This document shows, piece after piece, positions 26,785-37,012 of a DNA stretch of 64,000 nt. The notes under the pieces are model-generated. The model was not told the DNA's origin. It worked only from the letters and a program-made list of their open reading frames with translations, and ran no database searches. This DNA comes from Roseihalotalea indica. GTDB lineage: Bacteria > Bacteroidota > Bacteroidia > Cytophagales > Cyclobacteriaceae. Location: contig NZ_JAINFL010000007.1 in the NCBI RefSeq assembly GCF_022458895.1, positions 62,001 to 126,000 of the forward strand, written 5' to 3'. The stretch's first letter is position 1, and each line of letters opens with the position of its first letter. The translations under genes were made by a program, and so were the position numbers.

Positions 26785-29700
26785 ATGAAAACAGCCTTTA
26801 TTAACCTTTTATTATTGTGCGCTCACCTAATGGTTGGTAACTGGGTTTATGCTCAGGAACGTACCATTACCGGTGAAGTGACAGATGCCGAAGACGGACA
26901 GCCTTTGCCCGGAGTAAATGTAATATTCAAAGGATCGCAGCAGGGTACCCTAACTAATAGTGAAGGGCAATACACGCTGGCACTACCAGATACTCTGGAA
27001 ATAAACACGTTAGTATTCTCCTTTGTGGGCTATGAATCTCAAGAGCTACCCATTGGTAATTCTGATGTACTAGACGTCACCATGAATACCGAGGCCCAGG
27101 AACTGGAAGAAGTTGTAGTAGTTGGTTATGGAACTATTGATCGTCAAAAACTGGCGGGGTCAATCTCATCGCTGGGAAGCGAAGAAATTGAATCTGATCC
27201 GGTTGTAGGACTCAATCAAGCAGTGCAGGGCAAAGTGGCCGGTGTACAGGTAACGCAAAATTCAGGAACTCCCGGCGGCGGACTCAATTTCAGAGTGCGG
27301 GGTATTACTACCTTAAACTCCAGTACTACTGAGCCTTTATATGTAGTGGATGGCGTACCTACTAATTCTGATAATTACGGAGGAGTAAGTGCGGGCGCTC
27401 GCCAGACTATTAATCCTCTGGCTTCGCTCAACCCAGCAGATGTAGCATCTATTGAAGTACTCAAAGATGCTTCTGCTACAGCTATTTATGGAGCTCGAGC
27501 CGCTAACGGGGTGGTGCTGATTACTACCAAAAAAGGCCAGAGTGGAGATAATCGCGTGAGCCTGAATGCTTATTATGGGCTTCAGCGGTTATCCAATACT
27601 ATTGATATGGCAACCACGGAAGAATACAGACAGTATATTGCTGATCTGGCTACTATCAATGATTGGGAAGATCCCGGTTATGCTCTGGGTGATACATATA
27701 CTGATTGGCAGCAGGAATTGTATCAAAATAAGCTTATTGAGAACGGAAATATAGCACCTATTCAAAGTTATACCCTATCGGCCAGCGGCGGTAGCGATCA
27801 GACTACCTATTATGTGTCCGGCTCTTATTTTAATCAGGAAGGTATCATTAAAAGTTCCGGTTACGAGAGACTAGGGCTGAGGACTAACCTGGAGCATGAA
27901 GTGAATGAATGGGTTAAGTTTGGAACTAATCTAAATTTATCCCGGGGTACTACTAACCGAATTGTTGAAGACTTTGGAGGGGCAGGCCCAGTAAACCTTG
28001 CTCTGCTTACCCGGCCAAATATTCCTGCTTATACTGAAAACGGAGACTATTATCTTGATACCCTCATAAGTAGGGATAATCCTATAGCAGCTGCTGAAGT
28101 GCCTACTTATTATGATCAGGTTGACCGGATACTGGGTAATATGTATGTAGAGGTGGAACCGTTGGAAGGCCTGATGCTAAGATCTACTTTCGGTATTGAC
28201 CGAACCGATAACGAAGGGGAATTTTACCGCCCTAGAGAAGGACTCATAGCCGGTATGCAACGGCAGGGTATAAGAAACACCAACCGATATTTAACCTTTA
28301 CCTGGCTTAATGAAAATACCATTAGCTATAACAAAACTATCGGAGATCATGAATTTACGGCGCTGGTAGGTAACACCCTGCAACGTGCTAATATTCATCG
28401 CTTAAATACCAATGCTACAGGGTTTGCCACAGATGAAGTAGTGATTGTAAATAATGCTACTTCTTATAATGCAAGTGAAGGATACGATAACTGGAGCCTG
28501 GCATCATTCATATCCAGAATCAACTATATTTACAAAGACAGGTATATTTTCACTGCTAACTATCGTATTGATGGCTCGTCAAGATTTGGCCAAGAAAATC
28601 TTTATGGAGCCTTTCCGTCAGTGGCGGTAGCCTGGCGATTATCAGAAGAAAATTTTATTCAGAGCATTCCTGCCATCTCTAACTTGAAATTGAGAGCGAG
28701 TTGGGGTAAATCAGGAAACCAACCCCGTGACTTCTATAATGCCGTTCCTCTCTACAGCATAAGTGCCTATTACGGAAATTATGTTGGCTTTATTCCTCAG
28801 ACTATAGGAAATGATCAGTTGGGGTGGGAGTCTACCACTCAGTATAATATTGGGCTAGACTTAGGCTTACTGGATGGTAGAGTTAACTTATTGGCTGATT
28901 ACTTTATCAAGCAAACCGAAGATTTACTAACCAGTTATCGCATGCCTCAGGGTACCGGAACGTTATTCACCACGGTGAACTTAGGAGATATGGAGAACAA
29001 AGGTTTTGAGTTTGAACTCTCTACCCGAAATATAGAAGGTGCTTTCTCTTGGAATACCAGCCTGAATATGTCATTCATCAGAAATAAAGTTACTTACCTC
29101 GCGGGCGAGGAAGTACTGGACGGATTAGATGATGCTTCTCATATTGTAAGACAAGGGTATCCGATCGGCTCATTTTATGGCTACATTGCCGAAGGTATAG
29201 ATCCGGCCACAGGAGATATTATTTATGCGGACTTAGACGGGGATGGAGAAACTTCTCTACCTGGGGCCACCGATCCTGATGACCGGACTATTATCGGAAA
29301 CCCTCATCCAGATTTTTATGGCGGAATTACCAACAGCTTTTTCTATGGACCTTTTGACTTAAGTGTACAAGGGCAGTTTGTGTATGGTAATGATATCTGG
29401 AATTTCACACGGCGGAATTATGATCGGCTGGTAGGTGCCGCCAATAATATTTCTAAAGAAAGCCTGGACTATTGGACCGAGTCTAATACTGATGCTGCTT
29501 ATCCTCGTCCGGCAATAGGGCAGAATACCAACGACCTGTTGTCTACCCGCTGGATTGAAGATGGCTCTTTTTTCAGAATTAGAGATATTACTCTAGGATT
29601 TACCCTGCCATCCGTCGCTAGTGATAGGTTGAAAATTGGTACTATGAGATGGTATGTGCAGGCGCAAAACCTTTTTGTATTTACCAACTATAGTGGCTAC

Positions 29701-29808
29701 GACCCTGAAATTAACGTGTATGAAAACCGAGGTTCTATGATTGGAGCTGACTATGGTAGCTATCCTCGAGCCCGCACATTTCTGTTGGGTGTAAACGTCA
29801 CTTTTTAA
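26785..29808 (+). CDS. SusC/RagA-like TonB-dependent outer-membrane receptor
   Basis: I start at the ATG at 26785, which begins a signal peptide (MKTAFINLLLLCAHLMV, cleavage after VYAQ). An ATG ten codons upstream is the alternative. The 1007-residue product has a CarboxypepD_reg-like domain (TITGEVTDAEDGQPLPGVNV), a TonB-box region (LEEVVVVGYGTI), a plug ending VLKDASATAIYGARAANGVV and a beta-barrel to the C-terminal LLGVNVTF. It imports oligosaccharides or peptides with its SusD partner 20 nt downstream. No carbohydrate enzyme flanks the pair, so its substrate cannot be inferred. Confidence 0.95.
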   Translation: MKTAFINLLLLCAHLMVGNWVYAQERTITGEVTDAEDGQPLPGVNVIFKGSQQGTLTNSEGQYTLALPDTLEINTLVFSFVGYESQELPIGNSDVLDVTMNTEAQELEEVVVVGYGTIDRQKLAGSISSLGSEEIESDPVVGLNQAVQGKVAGVQVTQNSGTPGGGLNFRVRGITTLNSSTTEPLYVVDGVPTNSDNYGGVSAGARQTINPLASLNPADVASIEVLKDASATAIYGARAANGVVLITTKKGQSGDNRVSLNAYYGLQRLSNTIDMATTEEYRQYIADLATINDWEDPGYALGDTYTDWQQELYQNKLIENGNIAPIQSYTLSASGGSDQTTYYVSGSYFNQEGIIKSSGYERLGLRTNLEHEVNEWVKFGTNLNLSRGTTNRIVEDFGGAGPVNLALLTRPNIPAYTENGDYYLDTLISRDNPIAAAEVPTYYDQVDRILGNMYVEVEPLEGLMLRSTFGIDRTDNEGEFYRPREGLIAGMQRQGIRNTNRYLTFTWLNENTISYNKTIGDHEFTALVGNTLQRANIHRLNTNATGFATDEVVIVNNATSYNASEGYDNWSLASFISRINYIYKDRYIFTANYRIDGSSRFGQENLYGAFPSVAVAWRLSEENFIQSIPAISNLKLRASWGKSGNQPRDFYNAVPLYSISAYYGNYVGFIPQTIGNDQLGWESTTQYNIGLDLGLLDGRVNLLADYFIKQTEDLLTSYRMPQGTGTLFTTVNLGDMENKGFEFELSTRNIEGAFSWNTSLNMSFIRNKVTYLAGEEVLDGLDDASHIVRQGYPIGSFYGYIAEGIDPATGDIIYADLDGDGETSLPGATDPDDRTIIGNPHPDFYGGITNSFFYGPFDLSVQGQFVYGNDIWNFTRRNYDRLVGAANNISKESLDYWTESNTDAAYPRPAIGQNTNDLLSTRWIEDGSFFRIRDITLGFTLPSVASDRLKIGTMRWYVQAQNLFVFTNYSGYDPEINVYENRGSMIGADYGSYPRARTFLLGVNVTF

Positions 29809-29828
29809 TCTCCTAATTCTGCACCATC

Positions 29829-31202
29829 ATGAAAAATATAGTATATCTCGTTCTATTGTCATTTATCATCACTAGTTGTGATGACTTCTTAAATCAGGAG
29901 CCTGGCTCAAACTTATCAGAAGATCAGGTTTTTGCCAACGTATCCAATGTAGAGGCGGCTACCGCTGGTGCCTACAATACTATGATCCGTGCTAGCAGTG
30001 AAAGTAATCAGGGGTACCTTTCCCGAAACTTTTATCTGATCACTGCTTTTTCAGCGCAAGATTTACAGCAGCCTACGGATGGTAGTCCTGAATATTATGA
30101 GTTTTATACTCATCAGCTTCAGTCAACCAATTCTTTTCTGGACGATACCTGGGGAGCTATTTATGAAGCTATCCAGGCTACCGATAAGATTATTGCCTAC
30201 GCACCGGGGGCAGAAGGGGATGAAGCTACTTTAAACCGGCTCATGGCAGAAGCTTACTTTTTAAGAGGCTTTCATTATTTTAATCTGGTAAGACTGTTTG
30301 GTGGAGTGCCCCTTTACCTTGATCCTATTACTAATACGGAAGCTGAACAAATATTCTTGCCCAGGGCACCTGTGGAAGAGGTATATGCCCAAATTCTGAA
30401 TGACCTTGAAACGGCCCAAGGAATGATGCCGGCCGATTATAGTCAGCCCAACCGAGCCTCTTTGCTACTGATTAAGGCACTATTAGCAAAGGTGTATCTG
30501 TATAATGGTAACTTCCAGGAGGCGGAAGCACTAGCCTCCGAGGTTATTTCTCAGAAATCGTTTTCCTTGACACCGGATTTCAGTTCAATCTTTGTGAGTA
30601 ATAATGAATCTGAAACCCTCTTGGAAATACCTTTTGATCAACGCAGTGGTTATAATGCTTTATCGGCACTTACTTTACCCTCTGGAGAACCTTACAACGG
30701 GACAGCAGGCACTCCCCTCGTCGTGTATAGAGAAAATGGCCTGTATCCTTTGGTAGAACTCTATGATTCAGCTGATATTCGTTTTCAGGAAACGCTCTAT
30801 CCTCAGAATGGAGAATACTATGTGGTAAAATATACGTCTTTAGAAAATTTTGATGCTATCTCACTCTTGAGAATGCCCGAAGTGCTATTGATTTATGCTG
30901 AAGCGGCTGCTCGTAATGCCGGAGCGGTTACTCCAGAAGCATTTGAGGCCTATAATGAGGTAAGAACCCGCGCTGGTGTGCCTTCCGATATATCCACCTT
31001 TACTTCAGTAGACGCTTTCATTAACGAAGTGGTAGAAGAGAAAAGAAGGGAACTGGTATTGGAGGGGGAGACCTGGTTTGATTATGTAAGAGCTGGAAAA
31101 GCTGCTGAATTGGGCGTATCAAACTCTGACTATTACATCTATCCTATCCCTCAGATAGAATTAGATGTCAATGCTCAGCTTGAGCAAAACCCGGGATATT
31201 AA
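29829..31202 (+). CDS. SusD/RagB-like surface nutrient-binding lipoprotein
   Basis: A 457-residue lipoprotein (signal MKNIVYLVLLSFIITSC, Cys17). It has the typical SusD start CDDFLNQEPGSNLSEDQVF, a TPR-like helical core (AEAYFLRGFHYFNLVRLFGGVPLY) and the RagB C-terminal signature (RRELVLEGETWFDYVR ending in EQNPGY). It caps the SusC-like transporter encoded 20 nt upstream and binds substrate at the cell surface. The pair ends with a bidirectional terminator at 31375. Confidence 0.95.
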   Translation: MKNIVYLVLLSFIITSCDDFLNQEPGSNLSEDQVFANVSNVEAATAGAYNTMIRASSESNQGYLSRNFYLITAFSAQDLQQPTDGSPEYYEFYTHQLQSTNSFLDDTWGAIYEAIQATDKIIAYAPGAEGDEATLNRLMAEAYFLRGFHYFNLVRLFGGVPLYLDPITNTEAEQIFLPRAPVEEVYAQILNDLETAQGMMPADYSQPNRASLLLIKALLAKVYLYNGNFQEAEALASEVISQKSFSLTPDFSSIFVSNNESETLLEIPFDQRSGYNALSALTLPSGEPYNGTAGTPLVVYRENGLYPLVELYDSADIRFQETLYPQNGEYYVVKYTSLENFDAISLLRMPEVLLIYAEAAARNAGAVTPEAFEAYNEVRTRAGVPSDISTFTSVDAFINEVVEEKRRELVLEGETWFDYVRAGKAAELGVSNSDYYIYPIPQIELDVNAQLEQNPGY

Positions 31203-31511
31203 CCACTCATTAAATATGATTACGGTTTGTTTAGTAAGCCGGTAAACAAAGCTGAAAGCCACAGTGTAGGTATAATCCATGATATTCAGAGCCACTGGGC
31301 GCCGGCCGCTCGGAGAGGTCAGAGGAAGATGGGATACTACCTGCAAAATGAACCGTAATAAAGAATATGAAAAAAAGGGAGGCATTCGTCTCCCTTCTTT
31401 TGTTATTTCTATCGAAGATCTTAGGTGATAATCTGTTCTAATCTACTATTTTAGGCATTTTCAGCCTGTTTGGCGCCTTATTGTGAGCAAGATCACACGA
31501 AATAGTTTGAT
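31203..31511. other. Intergenic gap between susD-like and AEC transporter genes
   Basis: About 310 bp without a supported gene. It holds a strong hairpin at 31375-31396 and a GC-rich patch (around 31299-31312). I see nothing else. Confidence 0.5.
31371..31400 (+). terminator. Bidirectional rho-independent terminator
   Basis: AAGGGAG (31375-31381) pairs with CTCCCTT (31390-31396) around an 8-nt loop. An A-run precedes it (31371-31376) and T-rich sequence follows, so it could stop transcription in both directions. It lies 170 nt after the susD-like stop. Confidence 0.8.
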
Positions 31512-32429
31512 ATGATTCCGGTACTTGGAGCCTTGTTTCCTGTCTTTGGTGTTGTGGTAATCGGCTTGGTACTGAAGCGCCTTGATTTTCCGGGTAGCAG
31601 CTTCTGGCCGTATGCCGATCGTCTCACCTATTTTGTGCTATTTCCTGCCCTTCTGATTGAAAAGCTGGCCCAGGCTGAACTCAACAGACCAGAGCTGATT
31701 CCAATGACGTTGGTACTGCTGTTAACGATTATCATTATCGCTTCGGTGATTTGGCTGGTGAAGCCTTTTACGGGTTGGAGCAATGCTGCGTATACGTCAG
31801 TGCTGCAAGGCAGTATCCGGCCCAATACCTATGTGGGCCTGGCGGGAGCAGCGGCCCTGTTTGGTCCCGAAGGGCTGGCTATTACGGCGATTGCTATTGC
31901 CAGCGTTATTCCGCTGGTTAATATCATTAGTGTGCTGGGCTTTGCTCATTGGTTACCGCGGGGCACTCCTAGTGTAAGTGGAGTGTTGCGAAACATATTC
32001 ACCAATCCCCTCATTATTGGCTGTATTGTAGGGATAGTATTAAACCTGACTGGAGTAGGATTGCCGCTGGGTACCGATCGGCTGATCGCCATTCCGGGAC
32101 AGGCCGCGCTGCCGATGGGGTTACTTTCGGTCGGGGCGGGCTTACAGATACGCGCATTGGGTAAATGCATTGCGCCTATCACAGTAAGCAGTATCGCTAA
32201 ACTGATAGCATTACCAGGACTGGCTTACGGACTGTGCCTGCTGTTTCCCGTAGAAGGGTTAGCCCGGGGAGTGGTGGTGCTGTATGCGTCCTTGCCCTGT
32301 TCGGTATCATCCTATACGTTGGCTTCGGAGCTGGGAGGAGATAAAGAGCTAATAGCGGGCATTATTACCGTGCAAACCCTACTGGCTATGATCACTATTC
32401 CTCTGTTATTAGGCGTAACGGTACTTTAA
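31512..32429 (+). CDS. AEC family (auxin-efflux-carrier-like) transporter
   Basis: A 305-residue inner-membrane protein with about 10 hydrophobic helices. The N-terminus FPVFGVVVIGLVLKRLDF and the middle GLAGAAALFGPEGLAITAIAIA are typical of Mem_trans PF03547 proteins. Near the C-terminus is YASLPCSVSSYTLASELGGD, the conserved AEC region. Bacterial members export small carboxylates such as malate or malonate, or unknown metabolites. It converges with the bestrophin-like gene, with 5 nt between the stops. The substrate is unknown. Confidence 0.9.
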   Translation: MIPVLGALFPVFGVVVIGLVLKRLDFPGSSFWPYADRLTYFVLFPALLIEKLAQAELNRPELIPMTLVLLLTIIIIASVIWLVKPFTGWSNAAYTSVLQGSIRPNTYVGLAGAAALFGPEGLAITAIAIASVIPLVNIISVLGFAHWLPRGTPSVSGVLRNIFTNPLIIGCIVGIVLNLTGVGLPLGTDRLIAIPGQAALPMGLLSVGAGLQIRALGKCIAPITVSSIAKLIALPGLAYGLCLLFPVEGLARGVVVLYASLPCSVSSYTLASELGGDKELIAGIITVQTLLAMITIPLLLGVTVL

Positions 32430-32434
32430 TCGTT

Positions 32435-33349
32435 TCACATCACATATTCGTGATTGATTGGTTTAACGGGCTCGGGAATTTCCGCTTTGCCCAGCATCTC
32501 CAGCAGATTTATTTCAATGGTACGGGTAATCTGGTCGAGCGGAATACCGGAAGGGATGGGATCAAAAGGGTTAAGCAGGGATAATCCAATGAGGTGTGTG
32601 GTATGGAAGACAAAGCCAACCAGCCAGCCCAGCATAATAGCCCAGGCCCCGATGGATTGAGCACACACAATAGTAATCAGGATAACAAATACCCAGATAA
32701 ACAGACGGGTAAAGTAGTGGTAGGAGGTAGGAAAGACGGTATTTTTAATCCGCTCGGACTTTCCCATTCCATCGCAAAAACGGACGATCATCTCATTGAG
32801 CTCCATAAACCGGAAGCCGTCAATGTGGCCTTGCTGGGAGAGCCATTCTAAATCTTTTGACTGATACTCCAGAATGGCGTTATGGGTATTAGAATGTCGG
32901 GCTAACTGTAAAATTTCTTTTTCGGAAAGGTATTGATAATAGGTAGTATCGTTTGTTTTACGAAGGTTGGCTTTGAGTGCATACAGAAAAGCTAGGTGCC
33001 GGTGAACCATTCGGGTTTGGGCCTGAGACAGAGGCGGTTGTTTCTCTGAATCTGGAGATGAGCAGTAGTACAGCACCCCCCGAGCCCAGGAGCGCGAATC
33101 GTTAACCAGCCCTCCCCATATCTTGCGGGCCTCCCACCAGCGGTCGTACGCCTGGTTGTTATTGAAACCGATGAAGAACGCCAGCGCCGTACCCAGCAGG
33201 GCCGGAATCATCGTCGGAAATTCCGTGAGCTCTCGCAATACGTATTCATCCAGCAGATACGCCAGACCGCAGGAGAGTATCAGAAACAAGTCGGTCTTCC
33301 AGGTGAGTTTTAAAATACGCGTTAGTTGAATATCTCGAGAGATGAGCAT
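32435..33349 (-). CDS. Bestrophin-like channel protein
   Basis: A 304-residue protein of the bestrophin/UPF0187 family (PF01062). Hallmarks are LLGTALAFFIGFNNNQAYDRWWEARKIWGGLVNDSRSWAR near the start and NPFDPIPSGIPLD near the end, with four predicted membrane helices. Bacterial bestrophins form pentameric cation or anion channels in the inner membrane. No operon partner is apparent. Confidence 0.93.
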   Translation of the reverse strand: MLISRDIQLTRILKLTWKTDLFLILSCGLAYLLDEYVLRELTEFPTMIPALLGTALAFFIGFNNNQAYDRWWEARKIWGGLVNDSRSWARGVLYYCSSPDSEKQPPLSQAQTRMVHRHLAFLYALKANLRKTNDTTYYQYLSEKEILQLARHSNTHNAILEYQSKDLEWLSQQGHIDGFRFMELNEMIVRFCDGMGKSERIKNTVFPTSYHYFTRLFIWVFVILITIVCAQSIGAWAIMLGWLVGFVFHTTHLIGLSLLNPFDPIPSGIPLDQITRTIEINLLEMLGKAEIPEPVKPINHEYVM

Positions 33350-33521
33350 AGTAAACAGGTTAATAGTGACGGATATCTGAGATAACCTCCAAGGGCGATT
33401 ATCGTTTTTTTTGCATCAAGTTACAACACTTTCACTACAAGAAAATAAGGGAGACTGCTTTATGCGAAGCTACCTGCCGCCCGCTGCTTGGTACGTCTAT
33501 AAAAGAAAAGCGAAATGCTGT

Positions 33522-34238
33522 CTATTCATGGAAAGTTTTCGTAGTAGCGGGTTGCAGTGAGTCGCTAACCAAAGAATCTCGTCTTGGAAAGCCGATGCGA
33601 TTCCACAACGTATCGGTTGCTATGGGTAGTGTACTGAGTGAAATAGTTTTCCAAAGCTGTCGGCTCCGGGAAATATTGCCAAATGCCTTAAACAAGCCTT
33701 TGGACGGACCGGTAGAGAAAAAACTCACTCCCTGCGGCCCCCGGGTGTAGTTTCGGTAATTATCTTCACTGCCCATGGTTGGTACATAACCCGATAGAAA
33801 TAACTTTTTCGTTTGCCCAATATTATTTTTAGCGTGCACCTCTTCCGCAGTAGGTTCAATCTGAGTATTTAGTATCTGCTGTTTGAATTTCTCTTCAGTG
33901 GGTAATCCACGAACCAGTATTTCATCCAAAACTTTATCACGCGGCCTTAAAAAGACAAAGAGGGTGTCATGCTGAATGTCACGCACGGGAACCCGGTGAA
34001 ACTGGTAATTTATGTGAGATATGTGGAGCATATCAGCGGTATCGGCCGGAAGTGAAAATATCCCCCTCTCATTGGTATATGTGCCCAACGATGAACTGAA
34101 TGCATGAGCATACGGTACAGGTTGAAGCGTCTGACCATCTTTAACAATACCCACAATATTCTTCTTTGCCGTTTGGGCCTTCAGCGGATGCATAGCACAC
34201 AGGAAGAAAAACAACCCAAGGTATGGTAAGGCTTTCAT
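33522..34238 (-). CDS. CarboxypepD_reg-like domain periplasmic protein
   Basis: I start at the ATG at 34238, which opens a signal peptide (MKALPYLGLFFFLCAMHPLKAQ). A longer frame to 34334 lacks one at its start. The 238-residue product has a carboxypeptidase regulatory-like beta domain (NIVGIVKDGQTLQPVPYAHAFSSS, TNERGIFSLP). A C-terminal region of unknown fold follows. Such proteins are common envelope proteins in Bacteroidota and have no agreed function. It is divergent from the FtsX-type permease gene at 34505. Confidence 0.78.
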   Translation of the reverse strand: MKALPYLGLFFFLCAMHPLKAQTAKKNIVGIVKDGQTLQPVPYAHAFSSSLGTYTNERGIFSLPADTADMLHISHINYQFHRVPVRDIQHDTLFVFLRPRDKVLDEILVRGLPTEEKFKQQILNTQIEPTAEEVHAKNNIGQTKKLFLSGYVPTMGSEDNYRNYTRGPQGVSFFSTGPSKGLFKAFGNISRSRQLWKTISLSTLPIATDTLWNRIGFPRRDSLVSDSLQPATTKTFHE

Positions 34239-34504
34239 AAGTTCAGCTTGGCTATGATAACTAAACGGTAAATTCAATGATAGCTTGTGGAGGTCAATAA
34301 CTTCACCCGGATATTGATATCCGACCAGAGCCATCTGGGGCAGGGTTACGAGAGAAGGTGGTTAGAAAGTGTTCGAAAGTAGTACAGGCACTGTTCAGAA
34401 GCGAACATGAGGAATGATGAAAAATCCCGTTTTCTGGCGTTTTATCCTTATGGGGCATTTGGCACACTCATTGGGTTTGATGGTTGATTACTAATCTGCC
34501 AATC

Positions 34505-36868
34505 ATGCTGAAGAACTACGCGCTTATCACTCTTCGTAACCTGTTCAAGCACAAAATTTACTCATTCATCAATATTGCAGGGCTTTCTATCGGGTTGGCC
34601 TGTAGTATTCTGATTTTGCTGTGGGTGCAGGACGAAACATCGTTTGATTCCTTCCAGCCCAAAGCCGACCGTTTGTATCAGGTGTGGTTGCAGGCGCAGT
34701 GGGAAGAAGAGATTGGTTCTCAGCAAGCATTACCCTTGCCCGCCTATGAGGCCCTGAAAACAGCTAATAGCCATATCAGCCGGGTTGCCGTATCGGATTG
34801 GGGCGGTAATCATTTGCTATCGGTAGAAGAGAACCCGATTATCAAGAAAGGCCATTTTGCGAGTGAAGAATTTTTGCAGATGTTTGAGTTTCCCTTATTG
34901 CAGGGAGATGCGCCCACCACCCTTAACGACCCTTCATCCATTGTAATCACCGAATCAACCGCCAGGGCTTTATTTGATGATGCCGACCCGATGGGGAAAG
35001 TAATTCGGGTAGACGACAAGCACGAACTTCAGGTAACCGGCGTACTCAAGGACATTCCCGCCAATTCTTCTTTCCAGTTTGACTTTCTGTTGCCCTGGAA
35101 GTTAAACGAACAAAACCAGTGGATCAAAGACAATCAGCAGGAATGGGATAACCACTCTTTCCAGATATACGCCGAACTGGATGATGCATCACATAAAGCC
35201 GATGTGGAAAACAGCATCCGGGATATTGTGGACAAGAACGGAAAGCTTGATTTTAAACGAGAGCTGTTTCTGTACCCATTAGAGCGCTGGCGTTTGTATT
35301 CTAATTTTGAGAATGGCGTGGAGGAAGGCGGCATCATCGATTATGTGCAGTTATTTACCATTATTGCTGTATTCATCCTGGTGATTGCCTGCATTAACTT
35401 CATGAATCTGGCTACTGCCCGCTCTGAGCGACGCGCCAAAGAAGTTGGTATTCGCAAAAGTATAGGCTCCAACCGCTGGGAACTGATCGTGCAGTTTATG
35501 GGCGAATCTATCTTTATTTCTTTGCTTGCCTTTTTAATCGCTATTCTGATCTCCGAACTGGCTCTGCCGGGTTATAATAATCTGGTAGATAAAAAACTGT
35601 TTATTGATTATAGCTCAGGTGCATTCTGGGTGGCAAGTCTAGGCGTGATATTATTTACCGGGATTATCGCGGGAAGTTACCCCGCTCTGTACCTGTCTTC
35701 TTTTCAGCCGGTGAAAGTGCTAAAGGGTAAAGTGAAAGCCGGTAAAAGTGCCACTACTCCTCGCAAGGTGCTGGTCACGCTTCAGTTTGGCTTTTCCATT
35801 CTGCTCATCATTGGCACCATCGTCATCTATCAGCAGATTAGTCTGGTGCAAAGCCGGGAGCTGGGTTACAGTCAGGAAAAACTCATTACCCTGGGCAGCA
35901 ATGAAGGTATCCAGAAGAACTACGATGTGCTGAAAAATGAATTGCTTCAGTCCGGGTTGGTAGAAGCCATGACGCGCTCTAACAGTCCTATTACCGAAAT
36001 TCATTCCAATAACTTTCTCGGCTGGCCCGGCAAACCGGAAGAGCAGCGCGTGATTTTTACTACCATTGCCGCCGACTACGATTACACCGAAACTATGGGC
36101 ATTAAAGTGCTCGAGGGGCGCGATTTTTCAAAAGAATTTGCTAATGACTCAACTGCCATCCTGGTGAATCAGGCCGGGATAGACATTATGCAATTGGAAG
36201 AGCCTTTAGGTACCCAGCTTGACTTGTGGGGTGAAAAACGAACCCTGGTCGGCATTGTGGATAATGTGCTGATGGGGTCGCCGTATCAGCCGGTAAGTCC
36301 TATGTTTGTGATTCTCAACCCCGAGTGGAATGGCAGCGTGACCCTGCGGTTAGCCCGCACCCGAGATTTATCAGCCTCATTAACGGGAGTGGAGGAAATC
36401 TTCAAGAAATACAACCCGGCCTATCCGTTTGAATACCAGTTTGCTGACGACGAATTTCAGGAAAAATATACCACCATCAACCTGACCAAACATCTGGCTA
36501 ACCTGTTTACCGCCCTGGCTATGGTCATTACCGGCCTGGGATTATTCGGACTGGCCTCGTATACCGCCGAGCAGCGCACTAAAGAAATTGGCATTCGCAA
36601 AGTGCTGGGAGCTACTGTGTTCAGCATTGTCTCGCTGATGTCTAAAGACTTCTCTGTGCTGGTGATTGTGGCTTTCCTGATTGCCTCTCCGTTTGCCTGG
36701 TGGGGGCTGTCATCCTACCTGGAACGCTATCCCATCCATACCGATATTCACTGGTGGATCTTCCCAATGACCGGTCTCATTGCGCTGCTGTTTGCCCTGG
36801 CGTTTGTATCATCTCAAGCCTTACGGGCGGCCCGGTCTAACCCAGCCAAAGCCCTACGGAGTGAGTAG
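34505..36868 (+). CDS. FtsX/MacB-type ABC transporter permease, long Bacteroidota form
   Basis: A 787-residue protein, start at the ATG at 34505 (MLKNYALITLRNLFKHKIYS), matching the N-terminus of its paralogue at 23779-26220. It has two MacB-like halves with coupling motifs EVGIRKSIGSNR and EIGIRKVLGATV. The C-terminus ends NPAKALRSE. As with the paralogue, no ATPase gene is adjacent. Its role in envelope export or stress response is inferred from the family. Confidence 0.9.
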   Translation: MLKNYALITLRNLFKHKIYSFINIAGLSIGLACSILILLWVQDETSFDSFQPKADRLYQVWLQAQWEEEIGSQQALPLPAYEALKTANSHISRVAVSDWGGNHLLSVEENPIIKKGHFASEEFLQMFEFPLLQGDAPTTLNDPSSIVITESTARALFDDADPMGKVIRVDDKHELQVTGVLKDIPANSSFQFDFLLPWKLNEQNQWIKDNQQEWDNHSFQIYAELDDASHKADVENSIRDIVDKNGKLDFKRELFLYPLERWRLYSNFENGVEEGGIIDYVQLFTIIAVFILVIACINFMNLATARSERRAKEVGIRKSIGSNRWELIVQFMGESIFISLLAFLIAILISELALPGYNNLVDKKLFIDYSSGAFWVASLGVILFTGIIAGSYPALYLSSFQPVKVLKGKVKAGKSATTPRKVLVTLQFGFSILLIIGTIVIYQQISLVQSRELGYSQEKLITLGSNEGIQKNYDVLKNELLQSGLVEAMTRSNSPITEIHSNNFLGWPGKPEEQRVIFTTIAADYDYTETMGIKVLEGRDFSKEFANDSTAILVNQAGIDIMQLEEPLGTQLDLWGEKRTLVGIVDNVLMGSPYQPVSPMFVILNPEWNGSVTLRLARTRDLSASLTGVEEIFKKYNPAYPFEYQFADDEFQEKYTTINLTKHLANLFTALAMVITGLGLFGLASYTAEQRTKEIGIRKVLGATVFSIVSLMSKDFSVLVIVAFLIASPFAWWGLSSYLERYPIHTDIHWWIFPMTGLIALLFALAFVSSQALRAARSNPAKALRSE

Positions 36869-36940
36869 GAAAATTCTGCTGGCAGATAGTACCGATTGTT
36901 TTACGACCTGCGCGAGTCAAATCTGCTGTATTGTATTTTT

Positions 36941-36964
36941 AGCATTGGGTTTAAACCCAATGCT
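36941..36964. repeat. Perfect 24-bp palindrome between convergent genes
   Basis: AGCATTGGGTTT (36941-36952) is followed immediately by its exact complement to 36964, with no spacer. A second dyad TTCGCA/TGCGAA lies at 36978-36983/36997-37002. Both sit between the convergent ends of the FtsX-type permease and acr3. They may terminate transcription in both directions, but lack a proper U-tract on the plus strand. Confidence 0.8.
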
Positions 36965-37012
36965 GGCGTACCCCTAATTCGCATTGCAGCAAAGCTTGCG
37001 AAGAATACGGCT

